The notes beneath the pieces are model-generated. The model had not been told where the DNA came from. It did no database searches and saw only the letters and a program-made list of their open reading frames with translations. From NCBI GenBank assembly GCA_000824845.1, contig CCNC01000188.1:53284-117283 (forward strand): a DNA stretch of 64,000 nucleotides. The letters run 5' to 3'. The stretch comes from Mesorhizobium sp. ORS 3359 (GTDB lineage: Bacteria; Pseudomonadota; Alphaproteobacteria; Rhizobiales; Rhizobiaceae). Positions within the stretch are counted from its first letter, which is position 1, and each line of letters starts with the position of its first letter. The position numbers and the translations under genes are program-made. Positions 8,999-18,519 of this stretch are shown one piece after another.

Positions 8999-9556
8999 TT
9001 ACCGGTTCATCGGTTTGGATACCAGTTCAGCCGTGAGATGATCTGCCAAGAAGCTGGTTAGCGCCATTGCAAACGTCGTCGGTATAAGCAGGGTGAACTG
9101 GTCGATGCCTTGCCGGTCGATAAGTACGCTGACCTGGTGAATGGCGGTTTGCGCAAACTGCCCGACGAGAAAGGCTGCATCGCCGAAGTCGAGAGCGGCG
9201 ACGCGACTGAGGAGCCCGCTGGCACCGGGTCCTTCGAGCGTCAGGCACACACGCGAATCAGAAAGATCGAGGATGGCCAGGTTGACTGCGGTTTCGACAC
9301 GACGAAGAGGGGTTTCGGATCTGATCAGCACCCGGTCGGGCGCGGTGCGCCATAGGGTCGCCGGCCCGCGCCGGACCGAGGAACGGAAATCACTTGGCAA
9401 GGTCAGCCCTTGAGTTCGGAGCGCCTGATCCGCTGTTCTGTCGAAACCTTCCCAACCAGCAAGCTGGGTCAAATGACCCAGCTCCGTTTCCGTGATAGTG
9501 ACGGCCAGACCGTCGGTCGTGGTGCCGCGGATCGGCGAAGGATGTTTCTTAGCCAT
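8999..9556 (-). CDS. soxG: Sarcosine oxidase gamma subunit
   Basis: The small structural subunit (185 residues from the chosen start) of heterotetrameric sarcosine oxidase, which oxidatively demethylates sarcosine to glycine and passes the C1 unit to tetrahydrofolate. The family is poorly conserved; it is recognised by position, by size and by segments such as RVCLTLEGPGA and VLIDRQGIDQFTLLIPTTF. The start MAKKHPSPI at 9556 overlaps the soxA stop (ATGGCTAA), which favours it over an in-frame ATG at 9580. It is the last intact gene of soxBDAG. Confidence 0.85.
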   Translation of the reverse strand: MAKKHPSPIRGTTTDGLAVTITETELGHLTQLAGWEGFDRTADQALRTQGLTLPSDFRSSVRRGPATLWRTAPDRVLIRSETPLRRVETAVNLAILDLSDSRVCLTLEGPGASGLLSRVAALDFGDAAFLVGQFAQTAIHQVSVLIDRQGIDQFTLLIPTTFAMALTSFLADHLTAELVSKPMNR

Positions 9557-12512
9557 TCTGGCGATGTCCTTCAGGATCAAAGAAATGGTGCGAGACGACT
9601 TTCGCGTGCAGTGTTTGATTTCCCACGAAATCGACCACCTGGATCGTCTCGCCGAAACGTTCTGGCCCGCGCGACAGCAGCGCCAGCGCGATGTTCTTCT
9701 TCAAGGCAGGGGAATAAGTCGTCGACGAGACCCAGCCCTCGCCATGGCCCTTGGCTGGAGCGTTCATTGCGAAGAGGAGCGACCCTGCCGTTGCGCCTTG
9801 ATTGCCGATGATCTCCAGCCCAACCAGGGACGGACGCTTCGGGTCTTCGAGAACCGGGCGCTTGCGCAGCACAGAGCCGACAAACGGCTTCTTGCTGGAT
9901 GCGAAACCCTCCAGGCCCAGATCCTTCATGGTCGTGCGGCCTTCAATTTCGGAGCCAGCGATGTGCCCCTTCTCAATGCGTAATGCACCCATGGCCTCAA
10001 GGCCGTACGGCTTCAGATTGTGGGGTGGCCCCGCAGCGATCAAAGCTTCCCAAACTTTGCGTCCGGATTTCGCAGGGATGTAGATTTCGTAGGCAAGCTC
10101 GCCTGAAAAGCTCATGCGATGCAGGCGACAAGGCACATCGCCAATTGTGACGTAGGTGAAATGGTTGTTGGGCAGCACCTCCCTGCTCAGGTCTGCACTT
10201 GTCACATCCGTCAAAACGCGCCGGGATTTGGGGCCGGCCACGGCAATCGCCGCCCACTGATCAGTGACTGACGTGACATGCACCTTGAGATCGCGCCAAG
10301 CGGTCTGGAGGAGGTATTCGGCCCGCGCAAGCACCTTGGCGGCATTGGCCGTCGTGGTCGACATGAAATAGTCGTACTCGCCTATCCGGGCGGTCGCGCC
10401 ATCGTCAAAGACGAAGCCGTCCTCCCGCAGCATGATGCCATAGCGCAGCCGACCGACAGGAAGCGTCTTGAAGCCATTCACATAAACGCGGTTGAGGAAT
10501 TCCGCGGCATCCGGGCCCTGGACCGCGATCTTGCCAAGTGTTGACACATCGACGATACCCACGTGTTCGCGAACGTGAATAGCTTCACGAACATAGGCCT
10601 CGGTGATGCTTTCACCATTTTCTGGATAGTACCAGGGTCGCAACCATAGCCCCGCATCCATCATTTCGGCGCCGTTTTCGGTGTGCCAATCGTGGATGGT
10701 GGAAAGCCGGGTTGGACGAAGATGAAGCCCGTGATCGTGGGCGACAATGGCGCCTATCGTAACGGGGGTATAGGGCGGACGGAAAGTGGTGGTGCCGACG
10801 TTGGGAATGGCCAAACCACGCAATTCGGCCATCCGAGCAAGGGCGTTCAGGTTCGAAGTCTTACCCTGGTCCGCTGCCATACCGGAAGTCGTATAGCGCT
10901 TGAGGTGTTCGATCGAGACGTAGCCCTCACGGTAGGCCTGATCAATATCCGCCAGCTTCACATCATGCTGAAAATCCACGAATGCCTTACCCGGGGTGCC
11001 GCCGTCGGCCTTGGTGACAACTGTCACCGGCAGGAGGTTACGGCCCCAGAAATCGGCGTGTCCAAATAGCGCGGGTTCCTTCCCGGTGCCTCCGCCAGCT
11101 TTGTGGCCCTGCTGAAGAGCATCTCTGAGCGATGCGGAGCCGACGAGCGAGCCGACGCATGTGAAGGCCCCTTTTTCCGCCAGTGGCAGAAAGGTGTCCA
11201 ACCCCTCGCTGTATATCGGCTTTCCAAAGCGCTGGCTCCACAAATGCAGCGTCGGAGCCCAACCACCGGACATTGCGACAATATCGCAAGCAACCCGCAC
11301 ACTTCCGCCCGTCGCTTTACCTTGCGAACTGACTGGTACGAGGTATGCAGCCTTCACTCCTTTGCAACCTGTCACCTTCAGGACTGCATGGGCTGGCCGC
11401 AAGTCAATGCCTGCACTCTTGGCATTTGCGCCAAGTTGTGCCGGGATTTCCTTCCGGATGTCGCAGATAGTAACCTTGGCACCCGATTTTGCGAGTTCGA
11501 CGGCTGCGGTGTAGGCGCTGTCGTTGTTCGTTGCCACGACAATCCGTTCGCCAGCAAGGACAGCATACCGGTTTAGATAACTACGAACGGCTGACGTGAG
11601 CATAACACCTGGCATGTCATTGCCAGCGAATACCATGGGACGTTCGATAGCTCCGGTCGCCAGAACGGCCCGGCTCGTTCGCACCACCCAATAGCGTTGT
11701 CTAGGCTTTCCCCGCTCAGGCGCTAGCACGTGGTCCTGAACCCTCTCCACCAGGCCGAACACCTCACAATCATATGCACCAAAAGCCGTGGTGCGGGTTA
11801 GAACGCGAATGTTGGGCAGATCGTCAAGCTCCGCCCGCGCTTGAGCAAGCCAGCCGTCGGAGGGCGAACCCACCGGTTCACTGAGGAGCGATCCGCCGAG
11901 GTCACGGTCCTGTTCTACCAATATGACATTGTCGCCCTTGCGACCGGCCGCGAGAGCCGCAGCAATCCCGGCCGGGCCTGCTCCAACGATCAGGACATCA
12001 CAGAATGCGTTGATCTTCTCATACTGGTCGGGATCAGCGAGCGTCGTCGCCCGGCCCATGCCGGCCGCCTGGCGAATGAAGCCCTCGCAGAACATCCAGA
12101 ACTTTGTTCCGCTGAAGGGGCCGATAAAAGTCTTGTAGTAAAAGCCCGCTCCGAAGAAGCGGGACAGCAGCCCGTTTATAGCTCCAAAATCGAATTGCAG
12201 ACTTGGCCAGGCGTTCTGTGGAGTCGATCTTAGACCGTCGAAGGCTTCCACCATTGTTGCCTGGGCATTGGGCTCATGCCGCTCCCCGTCGCGCAGGTGG
12301 ACAAGGGCGTTGGTCTCTTCCACACCGGCCGCGACAAGGCCGCGCGGCCGATGATATTTGAAACTGCGCCCGAGGATCTTCTGACCACCCGCCAACAAAG
12401 CCGAAGCCAGTGTGTCACCGGGATGAGCGAGAAAAGAACGGCCATCGAATTGGACGGTGATCTGACGCGAGCGGTCTATACGCCCGCCGCCCAGCAGCCT
12501 GCGCGCCGTCAT
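9549..12512 (-). CDS. soxA: Sarcosine oxidase alpha subunit
   Basis: A 987-residue subunit of normal size. The N-terminus has a 2Fe-2S-like fold region (FDGRSFLAHPGDTLASALLA). Next comes an NAD-binding Rossmann motif, VLIVGAGPAGIAAALAAG, and a second dinucleotide site around VVATNNDSAYTAAVELAKSG. The C-terminal 400 residues are a GcvT/aminomethyltransferase-type folate-binding domain (from about AGLWLRPWYYP onwards). The start at 12512 (MTARRLLGGG) overlaps soxD by four bases. This subunit binds NAD and passes formaldehyde equivalents to tetrahydrofolate, linking sarcosine breakdown to C1 metabolism. Confidence 0.95.
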   Translation of the reverse strand: MTARRLLGGGRIDRSRQITVQFDGRSFLAHPGDTLASALLAGGQKILGRSFKYHRPRGLVAAGVEETNALVHLRDGERHEPNAQATMVEAFDGLRSTPQNAWPSLQFDFGAINGLLSRFFGAGFYYKTFIGPFSGTKFWMFCEGFIRQAAGMGRATTLADPDQYEKINAFCDVLIVGAGPAGIAAALAAGRKGDNVILVEQDRDLGGSLLSEPVGSPSDGWLAQARAELDDLPNIRVLTRTTAFGAYDCEVFGLVERVQDHVLAPERGKPRQRYWVVRTSRAVLATGAIERPMVFAGNDMPGVMLTSAVRSYLNRYAVLAGERIVVATNNDSAYTAAVELAKSGAKVTICDIRKEIPAQLGANAKSAGIDLRPAHAVLKVTGCKGVKAAYLVPVSSQGKATGGSVRVACDIVAMSGGWAPTLHLWSQRFGKPIYSEGLDTFLPLAEKGAFTCVGSLVGSASLRDALQQGHKAGGGTGKEPALFGHADFWGRNLLPVTVVTKADGGTPGKAFVDFQHDVKLADIDQAYREGYVSIEHLKRYTTSGMAADQGKTSNLNALARMAELRGLAIPNVGTTTFRPPYTPVTIGAIVAHDHGLHLRPTRLSTIHDWHTENGAEMMDAGLWLRPWYYPENGESITEAYVREAIHVREHVGIVDVSTLGKIAVQGPDAAEFLNRVYVNGFKTLPVGRLRYGIMLREDGFVFDDGATARIGEYDYFMSTTTANAAKVLARAEYLLQTAWRDLKVHVTSVTDQWAAIAVAGPKSRRVLTDVTSADLSREVLPNNHFTYVTIGDVPCRLHRMSFSGELAYEIYIPAKSGRKVWEALIAAGPPHNLKPYGLEAMGALRIEKGHIAGSEIEGRTTMKDLGLEGFASSKKPFVGSVLRKRPVLEDPKRPSLVGLEIIGNQGATAGSLLFAMNAPAKGHGEGWVSSTTYSPALKKNIALALLSRGPERFGETIQVVDFVGNQTLHAKVVSHHFFDPEGHRQNG

Positions 12513-12775
12513 GCTGCTACCTCGCGGACCAGGGACGAACCAAAGATCTCGTGCGTGAGCGTGTCGCGTTCGACGAGGATCCATTGCCGGCACCCGCTGA
12601 CATGGTGCCAATATTCCTTGTGCCGACCTTGCGGATTGTCGCGAATGAATACGTAGTCGTGCCAGACCCCAGGATCGGTTTCCTCCATATCTGGACGGCG
12701 CAGGGTCGCATCGGCGCCGTAGGTGAATTCGGTTTCATCTCGCAACCCGCAAACAGGGCAAGGGATTCTCAACAT
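12509..12775 (-). CDS. soxD: Sarcosine oxidase delta subunit
   Basis: An 88-residue zinc-binding subunit of heterotetrameric sarcosine oxidase. It begins with MLRIPCPVCGLRDETEF, containing the CxxCGxRxExEF signature, and has HVSGCRQWILVERDT near the C-terminus. It lies nine bases after soxB and overlaps soxA (ATGA), the standard soxBDAG order. Confidence 0.93.
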   Translation of the reverse strand: MLRIPCPVCGLRDETEFTYGADATLRRPDMEETDPGVWHDYVFIRDNPQGRHKEYWHHVSGCRQWILVERDTLTHEIFGSSLVREVAA

Positions 12776-12784
12776 AATCGAACC

Positions 12785-14041
12785 TCAATGAGCCTTCGGG
12801 TCTGGCCCAGCACCCGACTCGTCGATTTGGTAGCCACGCTCGAAACGCTGCAGAGTGAATTCAGCATTGTCGGGATGGGGCTCGCCCTTCGCGAGCGTCC
12901 AGGCGAAGCAGTAACCGGAGGCGGGTATGGCCTTGAAGCCGCCATAGCACCAGCCGCCATTCAACCAGAGCCCCTCGATTGGCATCTTGCCGATGATCGG
13001 CGAGCCATCCATCGTCATATCCATCGCTCCAGCCCATTGGCGCAGCAGACGCAAGCGAGAGATCGATGGCATAAGGGCTTTAGCGCTTTGAAGCGTGTGT
13101 TCGACGGTAGGCAGACCGCCACGCTGAGCATAGGAGTTGAAGCCGTCGAGATCGCCGCCGAGCACCAAGCCCCCCTTGTCAGATTGACTGATATAGAAAT
13201 GCGCGCCCCCATAGATAATCACATGATCGACCAGTGGCTTCAGTGGCTCGGTGACATACGCCTGAAGAACATGCGTTTCGATGGGCAGACGAAGCCCGGC
13301 CTTCGCCGCCAAATGGCTGGTGTGACCGGCAACTGCCAGCGCCACTTTGTTTGCCCGGATCGGACCACGCGTTGTCTCGACGCCGACTATTTTGTCCTTG
13401 TCCCAGATATAGCCCATCACCTCGCACTGCTGGATGATATCGACACCTTGCTTGTCGGCCGCACGTGCGAACCCCCACGCGACCGCGTCGTGACGCGCTG
13501 TGCCAGCTCGGGGTTGCGAGAATGAGCCGTAAATCGGAAACCGCGCGGTGGCTGAGTAGTCGAGCATGGGTAGCCGCCTCATTGTTTCAGCGCGGTCCAA
13601 GAATTCAGCGTCAATACCATTGGCGCGCATGACATTGGCGCGGCGCCGCAGAACCTCCCCCTGTCCCGGCGAATGGAAGACGAAATAGTATCCCCGCCGC
13701 GACATCATGACATTGTAGTTCAACTCTTGGCTGAGATTCCCCCATAGCTGCATAGACCGCTCATAGAAGATAGTGTTGCCAGGCATCATATAGTTGGAAC
13801 GGACAATGGTGGTGTTGCGGCCCGTGTTGCCGCCGCCGAGCCACCCTTTTTCGAGGACGGCCACGTTGCGTATCCCATGCTCCTTGGCCAGATAGTAGGC
13901 TGTCGCCAAGCCATGGCCACCGCCGCCAACAATGACCACGTCGTAACTTGGTTTCGGCGCAGGGTCCCGCCACGCCCGTGGCCAGTGCTTGTTGCCGGTC
14001 AAGCCATGGCGCAAGATTGAAAGGACCGAATACTGACTCAT
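12785..14041 (-). CDS. soxB: Sarcosine oxidase beta subunit (flavoprotein)
   Basis: A 418-residue FAD/FMN subunit that oxidises sarcosine. The N-terminal dinucleotide motif is DVVIVGGGGHGLATAYYLAK. The GGNTGRNTTIVRSNY segment carries the region for covalent flavin attachment found in SoxB, and the GGWCYGGFKAIPASG segment near the C-terminus matches the family. It is the first gene of soxBDAG. About 265 bases of apparently non-coding DNA separate it from the M20 gene upstream, with no clear promoter of its own, so it may be read from the transporter promoter at 19.7 kb. Confidence 0.95.
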   Translation of the reverse strand: MSQYSVLSILRHGLTGNKHWPRAWRDPAPKPSYDVVIVGGGGHGLATAYYLAKEHGIRNVAVLEKGWLGGGNTGRNTTIVRSNYMMPGNTIFYERSMQLWGNLSQELNYNVMMSRRGYYFVFHSPGQGEVLRRRANVMRANGIDAEFLDRAETMRRLPMLDYSATARFPIYGSFSQPRAGTARHDAVAWGFARAADKQGVDIIQQCEVMGYIWDKDKIVGVETTRGPIRANKVALAVAGHTSHLAAKAGLRLPIETHVLQAYVTEPLKPLVDHVIIYGGAHFYISQSDKGGLVLGGDLDGFNSYAQRGGLPTVEHTLQSAKALMPSISRLRLLRQWAGAMDMTMDGSPIIGKMPIEGLWLNGGWCYGGFKAIPASGYCFAWTLAKGEPHPDNAEFTLQRFERGYQIDESGAGPDPKAH

Positions 14042-14306
14042 GCGACTCCTCAGTTGTTAGCACTTCGGAGCCCTCCTCGAGGGCTTGGAGATCGAGAACG
14101 TGCAGGGCGCGTTCACACACCGATATCGTTGGTGCGCATGGCGGACATCTGTGATTTGGCAGCACCCGAATTGAGTTTCCGGCCGCTTCCCGCCTAGGCC
14201 AGGATTCTCCTCGGCGTCGCAGTAAGCAAAAATGGAGCGCAGCCCCTCCAGATCTCTTTTTGCTTCATTGACGATCAAGACGTCGGTGCGCCAGTCACAA
14301 CAAAGC

Positions 14307-15587
14307 TTACCCCTCGCGCGTCCCGCACCACTCCGCCGCGAACAACGCAATCGTCTTGGTGACACGACGGATAGAGGAGAGGCTCACTCGCTCGTTAATA
14401 CCATGAATATTCTCCGCAATGGGCCCATAAACAAGGGACGGAATTTTACCGTGAACTGCGAAAACAGCAGCATCTAGGTAACACGCCATCGCGATGGACT
14501 TTAAGTTTGCGTTCTCATTATTCAAAGCGTGAGCGGTGCGGAGGCAGGCCTCCGCACTTGTTCCTTCCGGCAGCTCGTAGCCGCCGTGCATGCAGCCGAT
14601 CCACTCCAGAGTGACGAGCCCCTCACCTGACAACACAGGATCGGCGGCACGAATTTCGTCAAGGAAGTTTTCAAATTGATCGGCGCGATGCCTGGGATCG
14701 TCACCAGGATAGAAGCCAATCCTTCCTTCGACGGAGCAATCGCTAGGAATGGAAGCGATCCAGTCTCCGCCGGTTATCGTTCCGAACGTCAAAGCGACCG
14801 GATTTGGAAGATCCTTGAACCACTCCTTCGTGCGCCCTTCCTCGATCCATCGGCGCTCCAACTCCCGCAAATGCCCGACTAGCCGGATGATCAACTCGAT
14901 GGCGCTCTGGCCTGCCTGCGGTTCGCGAGGATGAGCCGGACGACCCCTTGTCGACAGGCGAAACTTGATCACACCAGCATTTGCCCGTACGAGCTGCTCG
15001 TCAGTTGGTTCCGGACTGAGTATCGCGTCAGCGACGTAACCATTGACGAAGGCGGTGGCGGCGCCGTTTCCGGTGATCTCTTCTTCAACAACCGACTGGA
15101 TTTGCACGTCACTGCAGAGTTGCAACCCAGCGTCGGAAATAGCGTCGAGGGCAAAAATGGAAGCAACGAGGCCCGCCTTCATATCGCCGGCGCCTCGACC
15201 GTACAACCAGTCTCCCTCGCGCACTGGCGTGAACGGCGGGCAACTCCAGCGGTGTGGGCTTGCCGCCGGGACGACGTCTACATGCGAGTTAAAAGCCAGC
15301 GACCGGCCGGCCCTATCGTCTGCGTACCGGCATCCCACCACGTTCCAACTCGCGCTATAATCGACAGTAGCGGGCGAGAACGCGGGGTGGCTTCCAACTC
15401 TTTCCGCGTCGGTCCGGAAGCGGCTCACGGCGTAGCCCCGCTTTTTCAGCGCGGTCTCGATGAAGTCCTGCGCTTCAGTCTCCTGAGTGCGTAACGAGCG
15501 AAAGCGGATAAGCTCTTCAAGAAAATGGATCTGGTTTTCGAAGTTTCGGTCAACTGCGGCGAAAATGCGATCATGCACAGAGGTCAT
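14307..15587 (-). CDS. M20-family metallopeptidase (ArgE/DapE-like)
   Basis: About 426 residues from the chosen start (MTSVHDRIF). Metal-ligand motifs are FNSHVDVVP, GRGAGDMKAGLVAS, VVEEEITGNGA and, at the C-terminus, GPIAENIHGINERV. The family removes acyl groups from amino acids (ArgE) or succinyl groups from diaminopimelate (DapE); the substrate here is unknown. It lies about 50 bases after the ABC ATPase gene and upstream of soxB, so it probably processes a compound imported by that transporter. A further in-frame ATG exists six codons upstream at 15605. Confidence 0.85.
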   Translation of the reverse strand: MTSVHDRIFAAVDRNFENQIHFLEELIRFRSLRTQETEAQDFIETALKKRGYAVSRFRTDAERVGSHPAFSPATVDYSASWNVVGCRYADDRAGRSLAFNSHVDVVPAASPHRWSCPPFTPVREGDWLYGRGAGDMKAGLVASIFALDAISDAGLQLCSDVQIQSVVEEEITGNGAATAFVNGYVADAILSPEPTDEQLVRANAGVIKFRLSTRGRPAHPREPQAGQSAIELIIRLVGHLRELERRWIEEGRTKEWFKDLPNPVALTFGTITGGDWIASIPSDCSVEGRIGFYPGDDPRHRADQFENFLDEIRAADPVLSGEGLVTLEWIGCMHGGYELPEGTSAEACLRTAHALNNENANLKSIAMACYLDAAVFAVHGKIPSLVYGPIAENIHGINERVSLSSIRRVTKTIALFAAEWCGTREG

Positions 15588-15635
15588 TGCATTGAATCCA
15601 GTCAATCGTTCATCACTTTTGCGGCGATCAGCTTG

Positions 15636-16724
15636 TTATGATCCGCTTGGCACCACGACGCAGTCCTGTGGAAAGAAAGTTATTGAGACTTCCTGGCCAG
15701 CCCGCTCAAAGCTCTGCCCGATGTACTTCTCAGTGACAGTAAGCAGCTGACCGCCCGGGATTTCGACCAGCAAATGAAGATCGGCCCCAAGGTGCGCTAC
15801 ATCACGGATCGTGCCGCGCATCTGGTTCATCGGAGCGTCGCCAGACGATTGAATATCAGCACCAATTCGAATGCGTTCGGGCCGTACGCAGACATCAAAC
15901 GCACCCAGGTTCGGGCTGCTCTCAGGCATCCGAACGAACATTCGAATGCCGCCGGCAGCCTTCAGTTCAGCCACTCCGTTCGTGCTGTTGCGGAGTTCCC
16001 CCGTGAACCAATTGGAGCGGCCAATGAACTCGGCGACGAAACGCGTCTTTGGATCGGCATAGATTTCTGTCGGCGCCCCTTGCTGCATGATCTTTCCCGC
16101 GCTCATAACAATGACGCTATCGCCTAGACTCATGGCCTCCTCCTGGTCATGAGTGACGACGATGGTGGTAGCGTTCACCGCGGAGAGAATCGCTTTCAAC
16201 TCAAACCGCAATTCGTGACGGAGTTTCGCGTCGAGGGCCGACAGAGGTTCGTCGAGCAGAACCACCTCAGGGTTTGTAGCCAATGCGCGGGCAAGCGCCA
16301 CGCGTTGTTGCTGACCGCCACTTAATTGGTTGGGCCGCCGGTCGTCAAAACCCTTCAACTTGACCAAGGCCAACATCTCGGCGACTCGAACAGGTATCTT
16401 TCCCTTATCAAAATTCCGCCGCCTCAGCCCGTACGAGACGTTTTCGGCAACCGTCATATGCGGAAATAAGGCGTAGTCCTGGAAGAGGAGGCCAACATTG
16501 CGTTCGTAAGGCCTGCGGCCTTTCATATCGACACCGGAGAACAGTACAGCGCCCTCGTTTGCGTCCTCAAACCCGGAAATCAACCGCAAAGTCGTTGTCT
16601 TGCCGCATCCGCTGGGACCGAGCAGCGATAGAATCTGCCCCTTCTCGACGGTGAACGAGACGTCTTCGACAGCAACGAAGGCTCCGTAGCGCTTGGTGGC
16701 ATGTGAAAGTTCAAGGACACGCAT
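15636..16724 (-). CDS. ABC transporter ATPase (PotA-like)
   Basis: A 362-residue nucleotide-binding subunit of a spermidine/putrescine/opine-type importer. The Walker A is GPSGCGKTTTLRL, the Q-loop FQDYALFPH, the signature LSGGQQQRVALARAL, the Walker B VVLLDEPLSALD and the H-loop VVTHDQEEAMS. The last 110 residues are a TOBE-type regulatory domain (DVCVRPERIRIG). The start at 16724 is preceded by GGAG and lies 16 bases after the permease gene. It belongs to the minus-strand transporter operon 19596-15636. Confidence 0.93.
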   Translation of the reverse strand: MRVLELSHATKRYGAFVAVEDVSFTVEKGQILSLLGPSGCGKTTTLRLISGFEDANEGAVLFSGVDMKGRRPYERNVGLLFQDYALFPHMTVAENVSYGLRRRNFDKGKIPVRVAEMLALVKLKGFDDRRPNQLSGGQQQRVALARALATNPEVVLLDEPLSALDAKLRHELRFELKAILSAVNATTIVVTHDQEEAMSLGDSVIVMSAGKIMQQGAPTEIYADPKTRFVAEFIGRSNWFTGELRNSTNGVAELKAAGGIRMFVRMPESSPNLGAFDVCVRPERIRIGADIQSSGDAPMNQMRGTIRDVAHLGADLHLLVEIPGGQLLTVTEKYIGQSFERAGQEVSITFFPQDCVVVPSGS

Positions 16725-16740
16725 TACAAAGATTGACTCC

Positions 16741-17562
16741 CTATGACCTGAAAACACCCTTACCGATCAAACGGTCGAGGCCGATCGTCCAATCCAGGAT
16801 GAGGATGAGGGTGAAGGTAAATATCATCAGCACGACCGCAGCCGCAGCAATCGTCAGATCAAAGTTCGTCCGCATCATGCTCACCATCGCGACCGGCAAT
16901 GTGTACGAGTCTGGCGAAGTAAGAAATAAACTGACGGCTACGTCGTCCATGGAGAAGGCGAAGGCAAAGACCGCGCCCGCAACAATGCCGGTTCGCGCGA
17001 GCGGAAAGGTAACATCCCAGAACGCCTGGCGTTCGTTGGCGCCAAGGCTCATGGCGGCCTCGGTCAGGGTCTTCCGGATTCCCACTAAACCTGCGAGCGT
17101 CGTGCGGACTGTATACGGGAACGTGATTATGATGTGCCCGCCGACCAAACGCGTAAAGCCGTCAGAGATGCCGATCATAGCGAAAAACAGCAGGAGCGCG
17201 AAGCCGATCACCACGGCAGGTACAACGAGCGGCGAGATAAAGAGCGATTCGAGCGCTTGTTTCCCCGGACCACTGTAGCGATCAAGGGCCAGAGCAGCGC
17301 TGACGCCGGCGGTTGTCGAGACCACCGTTGCGATCACTGCCAGAAGAAGGCTGGTCGAGAGGCCGCGCAGGTAGTAAGCGTCCGAGAAGAAACTCACATA
17401 CCAACGAACAGAAAATTGCGAGGGGGGGAATCCACCCATATATTCGCGCCCATCGAACGACATTCCAATCATTACGACGATTGGTACAACGAGAAATACC
17501 AGCAAAACCGCAACGTTGATGACGCTTAGCCAATCTGCGGCGTTATCGATGTAGCGCTTCAC
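16741..17562 (-). CDS. ABC transporter permease (PotC-like)
   Basis: A 273-residue inner-membrane permease with about six transmembrane segments. The EAA loop, which contacts the ATPase, reads EAAMSLGANERQAFWDVTFP. The best start is a GTG at 17562 that overlaps the stop of the preceding permease (GTGA), giving VKRYIDNAADW; an in-frame upstream start would overlap that gene much more. It forms the membrane channel together with the PotB-like partner. Confidence 0.92.
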   Translation of the reverse strand: MKRYIDNAADWLSVINVAVLLVFLVVPIVVMIGMSFDGREYMGGFPPSQFSVRWYVSFFSDAYYLRGLSTSLLLAVIATVVSTTAGVSAALALDRYSGPGKQALESLFISPLVVPAVVIGFALLLFFAMIGISDGFTRLVGGHIIITFPYTVRTTLAGLVGIRKTLTEAAMSLGANERQAFWDVTFPLARTGIVAGAVFAFAFSMDDVAVSLFLTSPDSYTLPVAMVSMMRTNFDLTIAAAAVVLMIFTFTLILILDWTIGLDRLIGKGVFRS

Positions 17563-18428
17563 GATGATCGCCCCCGATCTTGATTGGAAAAGCCCTTCGC
17601 CACCAGCCACGTGATCCCGTAGATCGCAATCAATGCGATGATAAGCATCGTGATCGCGACGGCGGATCCGCTTGGGTAATCCGCAATCTCGCTAAAACGG
17701 GCGTATATTAGATTGGAAACGAACAGCACTTTGCCTTTCCCGAGAACCATCGGGATAACAAATGCGCTGAGGCATAGCGTGAAGCAGATGAGGAATGCCG
17801 ATAGCAATCCTGGCACACAGAGCGGCAAGGTGATCGAAAGATGCGATCGTAACCGGGACGCGCCGAGTACCTGCGACGCCTCAATCAGCCGCGGGTTGAG
17901 ATTCTGGATAGTTCCCAGCAATGTAATGACCGAAATCGGTATCAGGTAGTGAAGAAGACCAAAAACGACAATCAATTCGGTATAGAAGCGACTGTTTGGT
18001 GATACATTAAGTACGCCTGCTAGGAAGTGAGCATACCCGGTTGAACCGAATGTCAGCTGCAGGGCATAGACGCGCACTAACGTACTCAAAAACATCATCC
18101 CAACGAAGAAGCCGATGGCAAGTTTCCGCAACCAGGGCGAACGTTGCCTTGCCACTGAGTAAGCGATCGGGAAGGATACCACTATGGCGATAAGTGAAGA
18201 TAGGACGCCGAACCTGAATGTCTCTGCAAAATACCTAAGATAGGCTGGCTCCAAGATTTCAGCGTAGTTAAGCAGAGTGTAGGGGGCATCTTTGGCGGAA
18301 CCGATCCGGCCAGGCTCGAAGAACCGGAAGCTCTCGTCGACAACGTTGGCGAGCGGCAAGGCGAGAAAGGCCAGAAAAAGTGCGAATCCGGGCAACAGCA
18401 GCAGCACGGTTCGTTTTGTCGTCGACAT
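17559..18428 (-). CDS. ABC transporter permease (PotB-like)
   Basis: A 289-residue inner-membrane permease. It begins MSTTKRTVLLLLPGFALFLA and contains several hydrophobic segments and the EAA-type coupling loop EASQVLGASRLRSHLSITLP. It is the first permease after the binding-protein gene. Its stop overlaps the GTG of the second permease. The family imports polyamines, opines or related cationic or acylated amino compounds, and the substrate is not decided by the sequence. Confidence 0.92.
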   Translation of the reverse strand: MSTTKRTVLLLLPGFALFLAFLALPLANVVDESFRFFEPGRIGSAKDAPYTLLNYAEILEPAYLRYFAETFRFGVLSSLIAIVVSFPIAYSVARQRSPWLRKLAIGFFVGMMFLSTLVRVYALQLTFGSTGYAHFLAGVLNVSPNSRFYTELIVVFGLLHYLIPISVITLLGTIQNLNPRLIEASQVLGASRLRSHLSITLPLCVPGLLSAFLICFTLCLSAFVIPMVLGKGKVLFVSNLIYARFSEIADYPSGSAVAITMLIIALIAIYGITWLVAKGFSNQDRGRSS

Positions 18429-18519
18429 TGGCGGTTCCAGAAGGAAAAACACAACAAGCACGCCGGGCGCAATCTACGCCCGGCCCAGCTCGATAGCTCA
18501 ACATATTCTCGGTGCGATG